Shown piece after piece: positions 17,507 to 25,810 of a stretch of 64,000 bases of DNA. Origin of the DNA: Pseudozobellia sp. WGM2 (GTDB taxonomy: Bacteria > Bacteroidota > Bacteroidia > Flavobacteriales > Flavobacteriaceae). Numbering within the stretch: position 1 is the first letter of the stretch; each line of letters starts with the position of its first letter. The position numbers were made by a program, and so were the translations under genes. Where the stretch lies: positions 62,001 to 126,000 of the forward strand of contig NZ_JADNYK010000009.1 of the NCBI RefSeq assembly GCF_017810075.1, written 5' to 3'. The notes beneath the pieces are model-generated. The model had not been told where the DNA came from. It ran no database searches and saw only the letters and a list, made by a program, of their open reading frames with translations.

Positions 17507-18106
17507 TTATTCTATGAAGTGTATGGGTTCGGTTAGTTCGGTAAAGCTGGTTCCCGAGGCTAGAGTCATTTCCACTTTAAATACTGAATTCTCCGGAATA
17601 TTCTCGTGTACTACCAAGTTCAGCAAAAGTTCGTCGTATACTATACCTCCGCTATCTAATGTCTCATTTATGGTTCTTGATGCCATATCGTCACCAACAA
17701 ATGTGAAATTGTCAGTAACTATTGCTTCCTCTTGATTTTCGGTATCGATGGCCGTAATCTCAATCGAATCGATGGGGTCATTAGTAATTACCTCATTTGG
17801 CACACAACTACAGGCGTAGGCGGAGTTAAACCCTAAACTTGAAAAATTTGTGCTCTTATATTTCGCTGTAATCGGTTCATGCTCGAACTCTGAAAAAATA
17901 ACTAGTCCGAAAGAATTTATGTGAACGGACTCCTCAATTTCAGCTATCTCGAACCCGGAGGTATCAAAAACTCTTAATTCAATACCGTCGTATATTTTCT
18001 CCAATTTTTGAGTTCCAGAACAATTACAATCATCATCTTCACAAGAGATAATTATCAACTGAATGAGATAGATACAAAGAAGAGATTTGAAGACCCTTTT
18101 TATCAT
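17507..18106 (-). CDS. Lipoprotein of unknown function
   Basis: 199 residues from the ATG at 18104-18106 (an upstream Met would add six). Lipobox IIISC followed by an acidic Cys-bearing stretch EDDDCNCSGTQ. The rest is beta-rich with internal Cys pair AYACSCVPNE, and ends in LASGTSFTELTEPIHFIE. This pattern is seen in many unclassified Bacteroidota lipoproteins. No functional clue in neighbours. Confidence 0.78.
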   Translation of the reverse strand: MIKRVFKSLLCIYLIQLIIISCEDDDCNCSGTQKLEKIYDGIELRVFDTSGFEIAEIEESVHINSFGLVIFSEFEHEPITAKYKSTNFSSLGFNSAYACSCVPNEVITNDPIDSIEITAIDTENQEEAIVTDNFTFVGDDMASRTINETLDSGGIVYDELLLNLVVHENIPENSVFKVEMTLASGTSFTELTEPIHFIE

Positions 18107-18353
18107 GATAGCTGTTTTTTGCACTACGTCGAGTTACTATAAGTATCTAGCCTTTGAGCGAGGGGTAGTCAAAGTATTGACTTAAGTTGATAGAAATTTA
18201 GTTAAATATTTACACTGTAGCAATTTAGCTCGGGCAATTTAGTTGGTATCGGTATCTATCTTCGCTACTCAAAGTATGGTGGTAATTGAAAGTATACGCT
18301 CGAATTAAAAACAAACGTCATGCTGAGGTGCTGACAGCGGGTTGTGATAGCCT

Positions 18354-19040
18354 CTATTTTTTATGATACAACCACCAGTTCATTTCTCTTGTTACTTCAT
18401 ACCCCAATTTTTCATAAAGGGGTATGGCCAGGTTGCCTTTATTGGTATGCAGCACGGGCGTTTTATTTTCTTCTAGAATTTCTTTGGTGGTATGGGCAAT
18501 CAATTGTTTGGCCAGGCCCTTTCTGGTATGGTCAGGATGGGTAACCACCGCACTGACTTCAATAAAGTGATTGGTTTGCATGCGTTGGCCAGTAACGGAA
18601 ACTAATTTTCCATTCTTGAAAATACCAAAGTATTGGCCCATGTCAAAAGTTCTTTTTTGATAGTAACCGGGCATCACCAACCAAACTAAATCATAGATTT
18701 CATCAACAAAAGTTTCGTCTAGCAAGACGATATCTTCTGTGATTGCAACATCCGATAGTTCATTTAAAACCATTTGACAACCCTCTATTTTTTTCTCTAA
18801 AATAATTTTAGTCTCATCTATAGTCGGGTTTTGATTCTCTGAAACGTAGAAGAAGGTATCCGTTAATTTTAAATAGGCATTCGAGGCCTCCAATGTTTTT
18901 GTTTCATCGAAAAAAGAACCGAAGGTGCATATTTCAGGGTTATAAAATTGTACACCATCAAACTCGACCGCAAATTTTTTGTGGGTTTCCTTTAATGAAT
19001 GCCAAACGGGATTTTTTAGTTGTTGCTCTAAATCTGTCAT
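18354..19040 (-). CDS. GNAT acetyltransferase (FR47-like)
   Basis: 228 residues. The C-terminal half is a GNAT domain of the FR47 type: YFGIFKNGKLVSVTGQRM, FIEVSAVVTHPDHTRKGLAKQL with the acetyl-CoA loop at about residue 180, and PVLHTNKGNLAIPLYEKLGYEV. The N-terminal 100 residues are an unrelated-looking helical/beta extension often found in this group. The substrate is unknown. It stands alone between the lipoprotein and the AraC remnant. Confidence 0.88.
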   Translation of the reverse strand: MTDLEQQLKNPVWHSLKETHKKFAVEFDGVQFYNPEICTFGSFFDETKTLEASNAYLKLTDTFFYVSENQNPTIDETKIILEKKIEGCQMVLNELSDVAITEDIVLLDETFVDEIYDLVWLVMPGYYQKRTFDMGQYFGIFKNGKLVSVTGQRMQTNHFIEVSAVVTHPDHTRKGLAKQLIAHTTKEILEENKTPVLHTNKGNLAIPLYEKLGYEVTREMNWWLYHKK

Positions 19041-19209
19041 TAAAAAAATAATAAACTACAAGGCAGAAGATTTCGGTAGTTTTTACCTTTTAGCCTTAGC
19101 TTTGCGGTCTACCACAAAATTACTGTTTTCTTATCACGGTTTCCGAATAAATTAACCAGATAGGGCTGTATTTATCACCATGACAGTAGTGCCGAAGTTG
19201 GCCATTCAT

Positions 19210-19332
19210 TTAGTTCAAACTGTACTTTTCGCGATAGGCTGTTGGGCTGATGCCTTCTTTCTTTTTGAACAACCGCGAAAAATACGGTGGATACTCAAAG
19301 TCTAGTTCGTAAATCACTTTGATGCAGACTTC
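19210..19332 (-). pseudogene. C-terminal remnant of an AraC-family regulator
   Basis: Immediately after the stop of the hydrolase at 19333-19335 the same frame continues as EVCIKVIYELDFEYPPYFSR then LFKKKEGISPTAYREKYSLN and a TAA at 19210-19212. This is the last helix-turn-helix of an AraC-family protein (pattern 'A-x-x-x-GF...-Y-F-S-R-x-F-K-K-x-x-G-x-S-P-x-x-Y-R'). No start codon and no first HTH exist in front of it, so it is a decayed leftover, probably of a regulator removed by a deletion that brought the hydrolase up to it. Confidence 0.8.
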
Positions 19333-20331
19333 CTACTCCTTCATAAATTGTACTAGCGGTTGTATAAAAGCATCGAATTTCTCAATGTGGGGCAGGTGGC
19401 CCACATTTTCAATTTCCACCAGTTCAGCATTCGGGATTGTTTCTTGGGTTCTTTTTCCTAATTCGTCATACAGCCCCATGGTTTTTCGTACCTCTTCTGA
19501 AACTAAGGGTTTTCCTAAAGCGGTGCGGTCACGGGTACCTATGATCAGTAAAGTTTTCATCTTTAGGTTCTTGAATTCATAGACCACGGGTTGGGTAAAA
19601 ATCATATCATAGGTGAGCGCTGCGTTCCAAGCCACGGTCTCGTAACCAGAATTGAGTGTCCAACCTGCCAATAGGTTCACCCATTGGTCATATTCGGGTT
19701 TCCATTTGTTATCATAATAGCTGGAAAGCTGATATTTTTTAATGCTTTCGTAGTCTTTTTTCAATTCGTTTTTATACCACCATTCTACGGGTTTATAGGG
19801 TGCTTTAAGCTTCCAGTCTTCTAGACCTATGGGGTTTTCCAAAATTAATTTTTCAGTGGTTTCAGGGTACATCAATGCAAAACGGGTAGCCAACATTCCG
19901 CCCATACTATGGCCGAGAATAGCGGTTTTTTCAACTTGTAGGGAATCGAGTAGCGTTTTGGTGTTCTGGGCCAACTGCTGAAAGGTATAATGAAAGTGTT
20001 GCGGTTTAGAAGATTTACCGAACCCGATCTGATCGGGCACGATTACCCTAAAACCTTCTTGGGTCAATGCTTCGATAGTCGTTTTCCAATAGGCGCCGTT
20101 AAAATTCTTGCCGTGAAAGAGAACAATATTCTTACCGTTGTAGTTATCGGGTTCTACATCCATATAGGCCATTTGTAAATGTTGCTCCTGTGGCTCTAGT
20201 TGTAAGGTTGAAACGGTATATGGATATTCGTAATTAGCCAACTGCAGGTCTAACCATTGTAGTTCCTCTTTTTGGGCCGTTCCGAACTGCATGATTAAAA
20301 GGGTGATAAGAAAGGTAATTGTATGTTTCAT
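19333..20331 (-). CDS. Exported alpha/beta hydrolase
   Basis: 332 residues with a cleavable signal peptide (ITFLITLLIMQFGTAQ). Hydrolase features are HGKNFNGAYW (oxyanion region), GHSMGG nucleophile elbow at about residues 139-144, GTRDRTALG with the probable acid, and ENVGHLPHIEKF with the catalytic His. Close in pattern to the periplasmic or secreted epoxide-hydrolase/haloalkane-like group, but the substrate is unknown. Its stop codon directly abuts the AraC remnant in the same frame. Confidence 0.9.
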   Translation of the reverse strand: MKHTITFLITLLIMQFGTAQKEELQWLDLQLANYEYPYTVSTLQLEPQEQHLQMAYMDVEPDNYNGKNIVLFHGKNFNGAYWKTTIEALTQEGFRVIVPDQIGFGKSSKPQHFHYTFQQLAQNTKTLLDSLQVEKTAILGHSMGGMLATRFALMYPETTEKLILENPIGLEDWKLKAPYKPVEWWYKNELKKDYESIKKYQLSSYYDNKWKPEYDQWVNLLAGWTLNSGYETVAWNAALTYDMIFTQPVVYEFKNLKMKTLLIIGTRDRTALGKPLVSEEVRKTMGLYDELGKRTQETIPNAELVEIENVGHLPHIEKFDAFIQPLVQFMKE

Positions 20332-20516
20332 AAGATATCTTTAGCTTTTGTTTCGCTACTGCCTCTAAAAATAGCAGACCGCATCAATAAGTTAACCACG
20401 CTCACAGAAAATACCAAATACGGGCTGTAATTTATGAAAAGATTAGCCTTTCAGGCCTCGATGGCAATTCACTAAAATGAGAGAATTAGGGGGAGTGGGA
20501 TAGAAGATAGACTTTC

Positions 20517-21095
20517 TTAGCTGTTCCGTTCTCCCAAGAGTGCCACTTTTTGCAACCATTTTTCACGAAACGATTCTTTGGAAAGACGAACAGGACCAAT
20601 AGCGGTAATCTTTACCGATTTCACCCCGATAAATTGTAGGGTCTGCTTTTTCATAGCCTTGTGTGATGGGCTTCCGTTAAAAAGGCGGTAGTACCAAGCA
20701 GGTTGGTCCATAGTTGTGATCAAGCGGGCTGTTTTTCCGGTAAAAAATTTGTTCCACCAAAGCGAGCCTTCCCGCTTTTGAAAGGCGAAGCCCGGTAATA
20801 GTACTCGGTCTAAAAAGCCCTTCATCAAGGCCGGAATAGAGCCCCACCAAACGGGATAAATCCAAACGAGGTGGTCTGCCCATTTTAATTTTTCTTGGGC
20901 CTTTAATAAATCGGGTTCCAGTTCGGTACGCTTCCGATAGCCGTATTGAAGATTGAGATTAAATTGAAGGTCTCTTAAATTGATGTAGACAACTTCGGCG
21001 CTAGACTTTTGGGCACCTTTAAGGTAGGCATCCGCAAGAGCGGAATTAAAACTCTCGGCATCGGGGTGACCGTTGATAATCAGTATTTTTTTCAT
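20517..21095 (-). CDS. NAD(P)H-dependent oxidoreductase, flavodoxin_2 family
   Basis: 192 residues from the ATG at 21093-21095, chosen because MKKILIINGHPDAESFNSA is the typical start of this family. Flavodoxin-like fold: ILIINGHPD phosphate loop, HLVWIYPVWWGSIPALMKGF (quinone/flavin site) and GKTARLITTMDQPAWYY. Relatives (MdaB, KefF, NQO-like) reduce quinones or aldehydes using FMN/FAD. The Crp-like gene 102 bp upstream on the same strand is a likely regulator. Confidence 0.9.
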   Translation of the reverse strand: MKKILIINGHPDAESFNSALADAYLKGAQKSSAEVVYINLRDLQFNLNLQYGYRKRTELEPDLLKAQEKLKWADHLVWIYPVWWGSIPALMKGFLDRVLLPGFAFQKREGSLWWNKFFTGKTARLITTMDQPAWYYRLFNGSPSHKAMKKQTLQFIGVKSVKITAIGPVRLSKESFREKWLQKVALLGERNS

Positions 21096-21197
21096 GTAAA
21101 AGTATGTTGGTTTTATGTCGAGGTGCATGTGCTGCACCACTACACTGTCTGTTTTTACAAAGTACCGACCAAAATCGTTGACTCCATTTGATATAGA

Positions 21198-21779
21198 TCA
21201 AATTCGATGCTTGGGGTTGCGAATTCGGCTCAAGGTTTCTAAGGTAATGCCCAAATACGAAGCGATATGGGTTAGCGCAATGCGATTGGTGATATTAGGA
21301 TACAGGGTAAGTAAATGCCGGTACCGGTCTTCGGCCCTATTGAATTGTATGGCGTTGAGTCGTTCGCAAAGGCCCAAAAGGGTTTCGGTGACCACCTCTC
21401 TGATAAAACGCTCGAATTCGTGGTGTGCCTGGGTCAATCGATTCATTTGATTTTTCGTGAATTCGAGTACGGTAGCATCTTCTAAAAATTCTACGTAGTG
21501 CGGACTCGGCTTCTCACTAAAAAAGCTGACAATGGGCGCCATAAACTGATACTCAAAGGTGAACCAGTCTGAGATATCTTTGCCGTCTTTCAAATAATAG
21601 GCACGGCCGCAACCTTCTATGATCAAAAATGCCTTTTTTGAAAACTGCCCCTCACGTACTACCACATCCCCCTTTTTGTAAAAGGCCAGTTTTGCATGTT
21701 GTAAAAAAGCCTCTTTACAATCGGAAGAAAGGGGTACATAACTTTTCTCAAGTTGCTCGAAGACGAGGTCGGTGTTCAT
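21198..21779 (-). CDS. Crp/Fnr-family transcriptional regulator
   Basis: 193 residues from the ATG at 21777-21779. Cyclic-nucleotide-binding-like roll (FYKKGDVVVREGQFSKKAFLII, DWFTFEYQFMAPIVSFF) and C-terminal HTH (IALTHIASYLGITLETLSRIR). It lacks obvious cAMP-contact residues. In many Bacteroidota such regulators sit beside a single redox enzyme, and here it lies directly upstream of the flavodoxin_2 oxidoreductase, which it probably controls in response to a quinone or electrophile (inference). Confidence 0.9.
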   Translation of the reverse strand: MNTDLVFEQLEKSYVPLSSDCKEAFLQHAKLAFYKKGDVVVREGQFSKKAFLIIEGCGRAYYLKDGKDISDWFTFEYQFMAPIVSFFSEKPSPHYVEFLEDATVLEFTKNQMNRLTQAHHEFERFIREVVTETLLGLCERLNAIQFNRAEDRYRHLLTLYPNITNRIALTHIASYLGITLETLSRIRNPKHRI

Positions 21780-21841
21780 AAAAATGTTCTTAAGGCCAAA
21801 TTGCCTGTACAAGATACCATAATCTTACCGTTGCAGGCTCT

Positions 21842-22408
21842 TTATTCAAGTTCGATATTTTTAGTTTCTTTATCCAGTCGCCCTTCAAATTTCGGAACCG
21901 CTCTACTTTCCTTTTCTGCTTCTGTTTCTACGATTCCGTTTTCTTTAATATCCTTGATGAGCCATTCCATTTCCATAATTTCTTTGCGCTGAGCTTTGAT
22001 AATGTCGTCTGCCAGTTTGCGGACTCTTATATCTTTAATTTTTGCCCTTTCGCTGGTTAGAATTGCAATCGAATGATGGGGTATCATTCCTTCCATATAA
22101 TCGGTATCGGTCACGGTTACCTGACTTCTTACCAACCCAATTGCACCGATAATCATTAAAGCCCCCAACCCCAATATAGCCATGTTGGCCTTGTTGTCTT
22201 TGTACATGTTCAGCATAAAGAGCAGCATAATGATTATCATAGCACCTCCCATGATCAGGGTCATAAAAAATCGAGTTTCACTGAACCAAAAGTGGTCAAT
22301 TATTTGAAAGGAATGGGTGTACATTAACAGAAACATGGCAATCATCGAAGTCGCAATCATTGCAAAGAATTTCCCATATTTCTTTTTATCGCTTTTTCCG
22401 TTTTCCAT
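21842..22408 (-). CDS. DUF305-containing membrane protein
   Basis: 188 residues. Three membrane helices (about 14-32, 45-66 and 76-94) are followed by a DUF305-type helical domain: DYMEGMIPHHSIAILTSERA, with the HH pair and conserved Glu/Met, and RKLADDIIKAQRKEIMEMEWLI. DUF305 proteins with MxxHH motifs are linked to copper or other metal handling; that role is not shown here. No metal-transport neighbours. Confidence 0.9.
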   Translation of the reverse strand: MENGKSDKKKYGKFFAMIATSMIAMFLLMYTHSFQIIDHFWFSETRFFMTLIMGGAMIIIMLLFMLNMYKDNKANMAILGLGALMIIGAIGLVRSQVTVTDTDYMEGMIPHHSIAILTSERAKIKDIRVRKLADDIIKAQRKEIMEMEWLIKDIKENGIVETEAEKESRAVPKFEGRLDKETKNIELE

Positions 22409-22436
22409 TTTTGTTCAAATTTTTAATTATACAATT

Positions 22437-22515
22437 GCCGACATTCAGCTTGATGCTCATACCCCGCTAGGTACGCCACTTGCAATAGCAGTAGGCGAGT
22501 GGTAGTGTTGTCGGC
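22437..22515. repeat. Inverted repeat, possible attC-like left border of the island
   Basis: GCCGACA (22437-22443) and TGTCGGC (22509-22515) enclose 65 nt containing a second inverted pair, GCCACT (22475-22480) / AGTGGT (22498-22503). The form (long, imperfect, asymmetric hairpin with AAC/GTT near the ends) is like the sites between genes further right. From 22516 to 22706 nothing else is seen. Confidence 0.35.
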
Positions 22516-22706
22516 TTCAGGGAAAATTAATTAAAACAGCATGGTTCTATTACACCAACAGATTCTAAAATGATCTCGTTTGCAATAGATTCAACCAGTA
22601 AACTGGGGATGCCGTTACCTCGTGGGAAGACGAGAGCTTAGTTCATCGATAAAAAAGCAGCTTTAAACAAATCGTATATAGCTTGTGATGGGGTTCTGGC
22701 AATGTG

Positions 22707-23167
22707 TTATTCATTCAAATCTAAATAGTAAACTTTTGCCGACTCTTCAATTTCTTCATCTACATTTCCATCATATTTGAACCTATGAGTTCTCCATTGA
22801 TTATAGGGCTTGTAGAATTGAAATGTAAAACGAATTGGTTGTCGGTCAAATTTTACCAAATAGCTCATGAGAACGAAACTGTCCGATAGTTTTTTTCCAC
22901 GATTAATTCATATCCATAATATTCCCCAACAAAATCCTCATCTAAGGAGACTAATTGTTGTTTCAACTTTGTAACTGCGTCTGTTGCTCGTTTCATGCAT
23001 TTATTATTCGAGTAAAGACTGTCTAAGGCTTGTGAAGCTCCATTATTTTGATTTTTTTTAAAAAACTTAGAGACAATCTCCTTAGGTGTATTTTGCCCTA
23101 AAGCGATGGATGAAATGGAAAACAAAATTATAGTCAAGTATGCCGTGAAGAATTTAGTATGTGTCAT
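22707..23167 (-). pseudogene. Exported protein of unknown function, frameshifted in an A-tract
   Basis: Signal peptide (ITIILFSISSIALGQ-like) then EIVSKFFKKNQNNGASQALD and FVGEYYGYELIVEK. In the first frame translation stops at 22865, right after a run of seven A (minus strand, 22890-22896). With eight A the frame continues as EKKLSDSFVLMSYLVKF then DRQPIRFTFQFYKP and ends at TAA 22707-22709, giving about 153 residues. The span is 461 bp, one short of a multiple of three, which fits a single missing base. The family is unknown; it may be broken, phase-variable or a sequencing error. Confidence 0.75.
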
Positions 23168-23184
23168 ATTTTATTTTACCAAAG

Positions 23185-23278
23185 GGCTATATGAAGTCAT
23201 GCGATTGCATTTCGGTTGTCGTACCGTAAGTTACGTAAAAAAGAAAAATACAAAGGAGCATACCAGATTGCATATAGC
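23185..23278. repeat. Island palindromic repeat, short variant D
   Basis: Ends are perfect inverted repeats GCTATATG (23185-23192) / CATATAGC (23271-23278). The first 20 bp (GCTATATGAAGTC...) and the last 16 (ACCAGATTGCATATAGC) match the longer copies at 24725 and 27682. Interior differs and is shared with variant E at 25637 (TTGTCGTACCGnAAGnTACGTAAAA). It is followed by a tail (23279-23348) that recurs after copy C. Confidence 0.75.
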
Positions 23279-23348
23279 CCTTGTGCCTCTTGCCCAAAGC
23301 AGCGAAAAATAACGATGAATGCGCTATACGAAAGCGGTAAGTCTTCAT
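23279..23348. repeat. Repeat tail shared with 27860-27930
   Basis: About 70 bp (CTTGTGCCTCTTGCCCAAAG ... CTATACGAAAGCGGTAAGTC) is matched at about 80 percent by the DNA right after copy C at 27860. Differences are not biased to third codon positions, so I regard it as non-coding. Confidence 0.7.
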
Positions 23349-23446
23349 TTTTTGGGGAAGGCCCTATGACGAAACTTATGTTTCCGTATTGCCTGGATAA
23401 ATAGAAGATGAATCGAATGAAAAAAGCTCAAAGAAACCGATTATAG

Positions 23447-23519
23447 AATCTATGGGCCTAGAAAAGTATGGTCTCAGATCAAAGAAAAATTTGTTTGTTT
23501 TTCACCTCAGTTCTTTGTT
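23447..23519. repeat. 73-bp repeat H, copy 1
   Basis: AATCTATGGGCCTAGAAAAG ... TTCTTTGTT is repeated at 28963-29035 with only about two differences. Both copies lie directly behind the 3' end of a gene (here 4 bp past the Fic gene stop), ending in the sense strand with AACAAAGAACTGAG. Confidence 0.9.
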
Positions 23520-23523
23520 GGCC

Positions 23524-24119
23524 TTAGTTTTTTGCAAACTCAATTAGTGGTTTAACATTTCCATTGTCAGCTTCTTTCAATGTATTAATATACTCTTTTC
23601 TTATTTCGTTAGCTTTTACCATATTTGACTGATGCCACGAAAATATTTCATTTCCAAATATTGATTCCATAATTATGTCCGCCATCATTCTTGAATGTCT
23701 TCCATTCCCATTTGGGAAACAATGAATAGATACTATTCGATGCTTGAATCTAATTGCTATTTCTTCTGGTGAAAAGGTTTTGTTTTCTATCCAATATTTG
23801 GTGTCGTCCAATAAATTTTTTAATTCAAGCCCAATTTTTGTAAATGGAATTCCGATATTTTTTTCAGTTCTTCTAAATTCACCAGCCCATTTCCATACAT
23901 CACCATACATTTTTTATGTAAGTCTTTAGCAAACTTTTCTGTCAAAATATTTTCAGGTTTCAAATTTGTGTGAATAGTCCATTCGACAGCTTTTTCAATG
24001 TTCAGTTGCTGAAATTCATCCAACTCTCCTTGAGTCGTAATTGATTTTATTTTAAGACCATCCTTTTCTTCTTCATCTAAAGGTGTATGTCCATTTTTGT
24101 AAACGAATTCTAATCCCAT
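23524..24119 (-). pseudogene. Mobile mystery protein B (Fic domain), frameshifted in an A-tract
   Basis: The 5' part (MGLEFVYKNGHTPLDEEEKDG ... EKFAKDLHKK) and the 3' part (MYGDVWKWAGEFRRTEKN onward) together match mobile mystery protein B, length about 198. They are in different frames, joined at a six-A run (minus strand, 23910-23915); seven A restore DLHKKMYGDVWKWAGE. The Fic motif HCFPNGNGRHSR is intact, so the catalytic His and phosphate loop survive. Fic proteins transfer AMP or other groups to target proteins. The start overlaps the partner gene by 10 bp, indicating translational coupling. Confidence 0.88.
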
Positions 24120-24571
24120 AATGACTTTCTCATTTCTCGTTTTATTTCATTAGCAAGTTCCTTTATGGTTTTGGCTATCTTGTCATCTCCTATTCCTTGG
24201 TCCTCTAATTTCATATTTTGATTGGTCCGTAATACTATTTTTTGGGCCAGTTTATCTGCTTTTTTCTGTATTAAATCGTCTATGGTCTCATTTTTTGGGA
24301 CCAGTGCATATACCAATTTTAAATCTAGAGCCATGGCAACATCTTTTAAAGAATTGAGTGTTATCGTGCCATTAGCCTCACTTTCCTCAATTCTATTTAC
24401 GCCTTGTCTTGTAATATTTAGTTTAGCACCAAGTTGGGCCAGGGTCATATTAAGTGCAGTTCGAATAGTATTTATCCATCCACGTTCCGGGACCAGGACC
24501 TTTCTGCTTTCAGAGAATGGTTGTAGCTTTTGGTCCAATTGTTCGATTAAAAGTTTTCGCTTATTTCTCAT
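24110..24571 (-). CDS. Mobile mystery protein A (XRE-type HTH, antitoxin-like)
   Basis: 153 residues. An N-terminal arm (LLIEQLDQKLQPFSESRKVL) leads to an XRE helix-turn-helix (MTLAQLGAKLNITRQGVNRIEES) and a short helical tail rich in Lys/Glu. This matches mobile mystery protein A, which is always found with the Fic-type protein B in mobile elements, so the pair behaves like a toxin-antitoxin module. The HTH probably binds the two identical operator modules at 24587-24690 directly in front of the gene. Confidence 0.9.
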   Translation of the reverse strand: MRNKRKLLIEQLDQKLQPFSESRKVLVPERGWINTIRTALNMTLAQLGAKLNITRQGVNRIEESEANGTITLNSLKDVAMALDLKLVYALVPKNETIDDLIQKKADKLAQKIVLRTNQNMKLEDQGIGDDKIAKTIKELANEIKREMRKSLWD

Positions 24572-24586
24572 TTTTTGTAATTATTT

Positions 24587-24690
24587 AAGTTTACAAAACA
24601 TAAATAATGTAAACTTTTATGTTTACAAATATATCAAAAAGTCAATATATAAGTTTACAAAAAATAAAAAAAGTAAACTTAAATGTTTAC
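24587..24690. promoter_or_regulatory. Duplicated operator of the mobile mystery operon
   Basis: Two identical modules AAGTTTAC-N14-GTAAACTT-N4-GTTTAC at 24587-24626 and 24651-24690, exactly 64 bp apart (about six helical turns). Each contains a perfect 8-bp inverted repeat plus a third half site. The position just upstream of an HTH-antitoxin-like gene indicates autoregulation, possibly with looping between modules. Confidence 0.75.
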
Positions 24691-24724
24691 TTATGGTTAT
24701 TCTTTAAATTAAAGCCAACGCCGC

Positions 24725-24876
24725 GCTATATGAAGTCCGGCGGTTTTTTATGGAAATTTAGCAAAATCACCATAAATATGCCGTGGCATGTTTCGTAACG
24801 AGTCCACGGGAGCGGACGTGCCGTCAGTGATTTTGCGGTATTGGGAATAAAATCTGTCGACCAGATTGCATATAGC
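24725..24876. repeat. Island palindromic repeat, copy A
   Basis: 152 bp folding on itself almost over its full length: outer arms GCTATATG (24725-24732) / CATATAGC (24869-24876), inner arms GCAAAATCAC (24761-24770) / GTGATTTTGC (24827-24836), GGCATG / CGTGCC, and a GTCCAC-GGGA-GCGGAC tip. Copies B and C (26582, 27682) are about 90 percent identical. The rest of the 425-bp gap holds the operator and module G. Confidence 0.88.
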
Positions 24877-24939
24877 GTCCTGATATGTCGAGTAGTTGAG
24901 CCGTGGCGGCGGTTCTTGCAAATAGTCCACTTATCCTAC

Positions 24940-24990
24940 GGCCTTTGAGTAAGCACTAAACCGCAATTTTTCTAATACGGTGATATGGGC
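24940..24990. repeat. Island repeat module G, copy 1
   Basis: GGCCTTTGAGTAAGCACTAA then ACCGCAATT...TAATACGGTG is matched at 32140-32190. It lies right behind the stop of the lipoprotein gene (24997) in the sense direction and contains a CACCG/CGGTG hairpin. Confidence 0.75.
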
Positions 24991-24996
24991 TGGTTT

Positions 24997-25503
24997 TTAA
25001 TTACTTTTTACTAAATGATTGTTCCATTCAGTAGGGATTTCATTCAAGGCATAAACTTTTAGTTCCTCTTTTTGATTACTTGCGGTTGATAGCACCAATG
25101 TTTCATTTAGGAATTCAGTATCTAATTTATACATTGCTCCAGTCGCAGGGTCAATTATTAACACTCCTATAAGTCCACCCAAAAGTATGTTTCCAAAATA
25201 CCAACCATCAAGTCTAAATTCTACAGGAACAGTTTTTGAATCATAACCATTCTTTGTGAAAGTTACTTGATATCTTGCTTTTCCAAAAAATCCACTTCCT
25301 GATTTAAGTTTTAGATTTGCTGGTGTTTGTCCAGAAAAGATTTCAATTCCTTTCTTGTCTTTAATAACAATTTTGGCTTCACACGGGGTACTATTGATTG
25401 ATATTGGATATCTACTTTTGCTTACAATCGAAGCGCAACTTGAAAAAAGAAATGTTGAAGCCATGAAAATAGCTATCAATATGAGGTAAGAATTTTTATT
25501 CAT
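24997..25503 (-). CDS. PEGA-like lipoprotein
   Basis: 168 residues. Lipobox FLFSSC with Cys23, then YPISINSTPCEAKIVIKDKK, which has the look of a PEGA-type small beta domain, a short membrane-like or hydrophobic segment (WYFGNILLGGLIGVLIIDPATG) and a polar tail. Similar lipoproteins with a GxxYKLD end occur widely next to phage or cassette genes in Bacteroidota, without known role. It is an island gene flanked by repeat modules G (3' side) and E (5' side). Confidence 0.78.
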   Translation of the reverse strand: MNKNSYLILIAIFMASTFLFSSCASIVSKSRYPISINSTPCEAKIVIKDKKGIEIFSGQTPANLKLKSGSGFFGKARYQVTFTKNGYDSKTVPVEFRLDGWYFGNILLGGLIGVLIIDPATGAMYKLDTEFLNETLVLSTASNQKEELKVYALNEIPTEWNNHLVKSN

Positions 25504-25636
25504 TTATTAGTTATTTAAAATTGCCTAATCATAAGGCTTTTCGGTTTCGCCTCGTTTTTATAGTGGTTTCTGAACTCCACTTTTTTGTTCCGTGTCTTAA
25601 ATTCGAAAGGGTTTTGTCAATTTGCCCATAACGCAG

Positions 25637-25793
25637 GTCTATGTGAAGTCGTGCGTTTTGATATTTGATTGTCGTACCGAAAGATACGTAAAAGGGAAAA
25701 ATACAAGTGAGAAAATCACATGGTATACCCATCAAAAAAAAGGCTTATAACAATCCGTTTTGTTGCCGGTCAGGGGCTTGTGCAACGGTAACT
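25637..25793. repeat. Island repeat variant E plus module F copy 1
   Basis: 25637-25725 resembles variant D (GTCTATGTGAAGTCGTGCG, TTGTCGTACCGAAAGATACG). It is joined at 25741-25793 to module F (GGCTTATAACAATCC, GTTGCCGGTCAGGGGCTTGT, GCAACGGTAAC), which recurs at 26794-26846. Together they fill most of the 307-bp gap between two island genes. Confidence 0.7.
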
Positions 25794-25810
25794 ATTGTTG
25801 TTTGTGGTTT

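Noticed and set aside
22865-23167. Complete 100-residue protein
   Set aside because: The frame continues in homologous-looking form after one added A, with a typical beta-rich C-terminus; the short version ends unnaturally in RTVSFS.
24222-24707. 161-codon plus-strand frame over the mobile mystery A gene
   Set aside because: Shadow of the HTH gene; its C-terminal end runs through the operator repeats.
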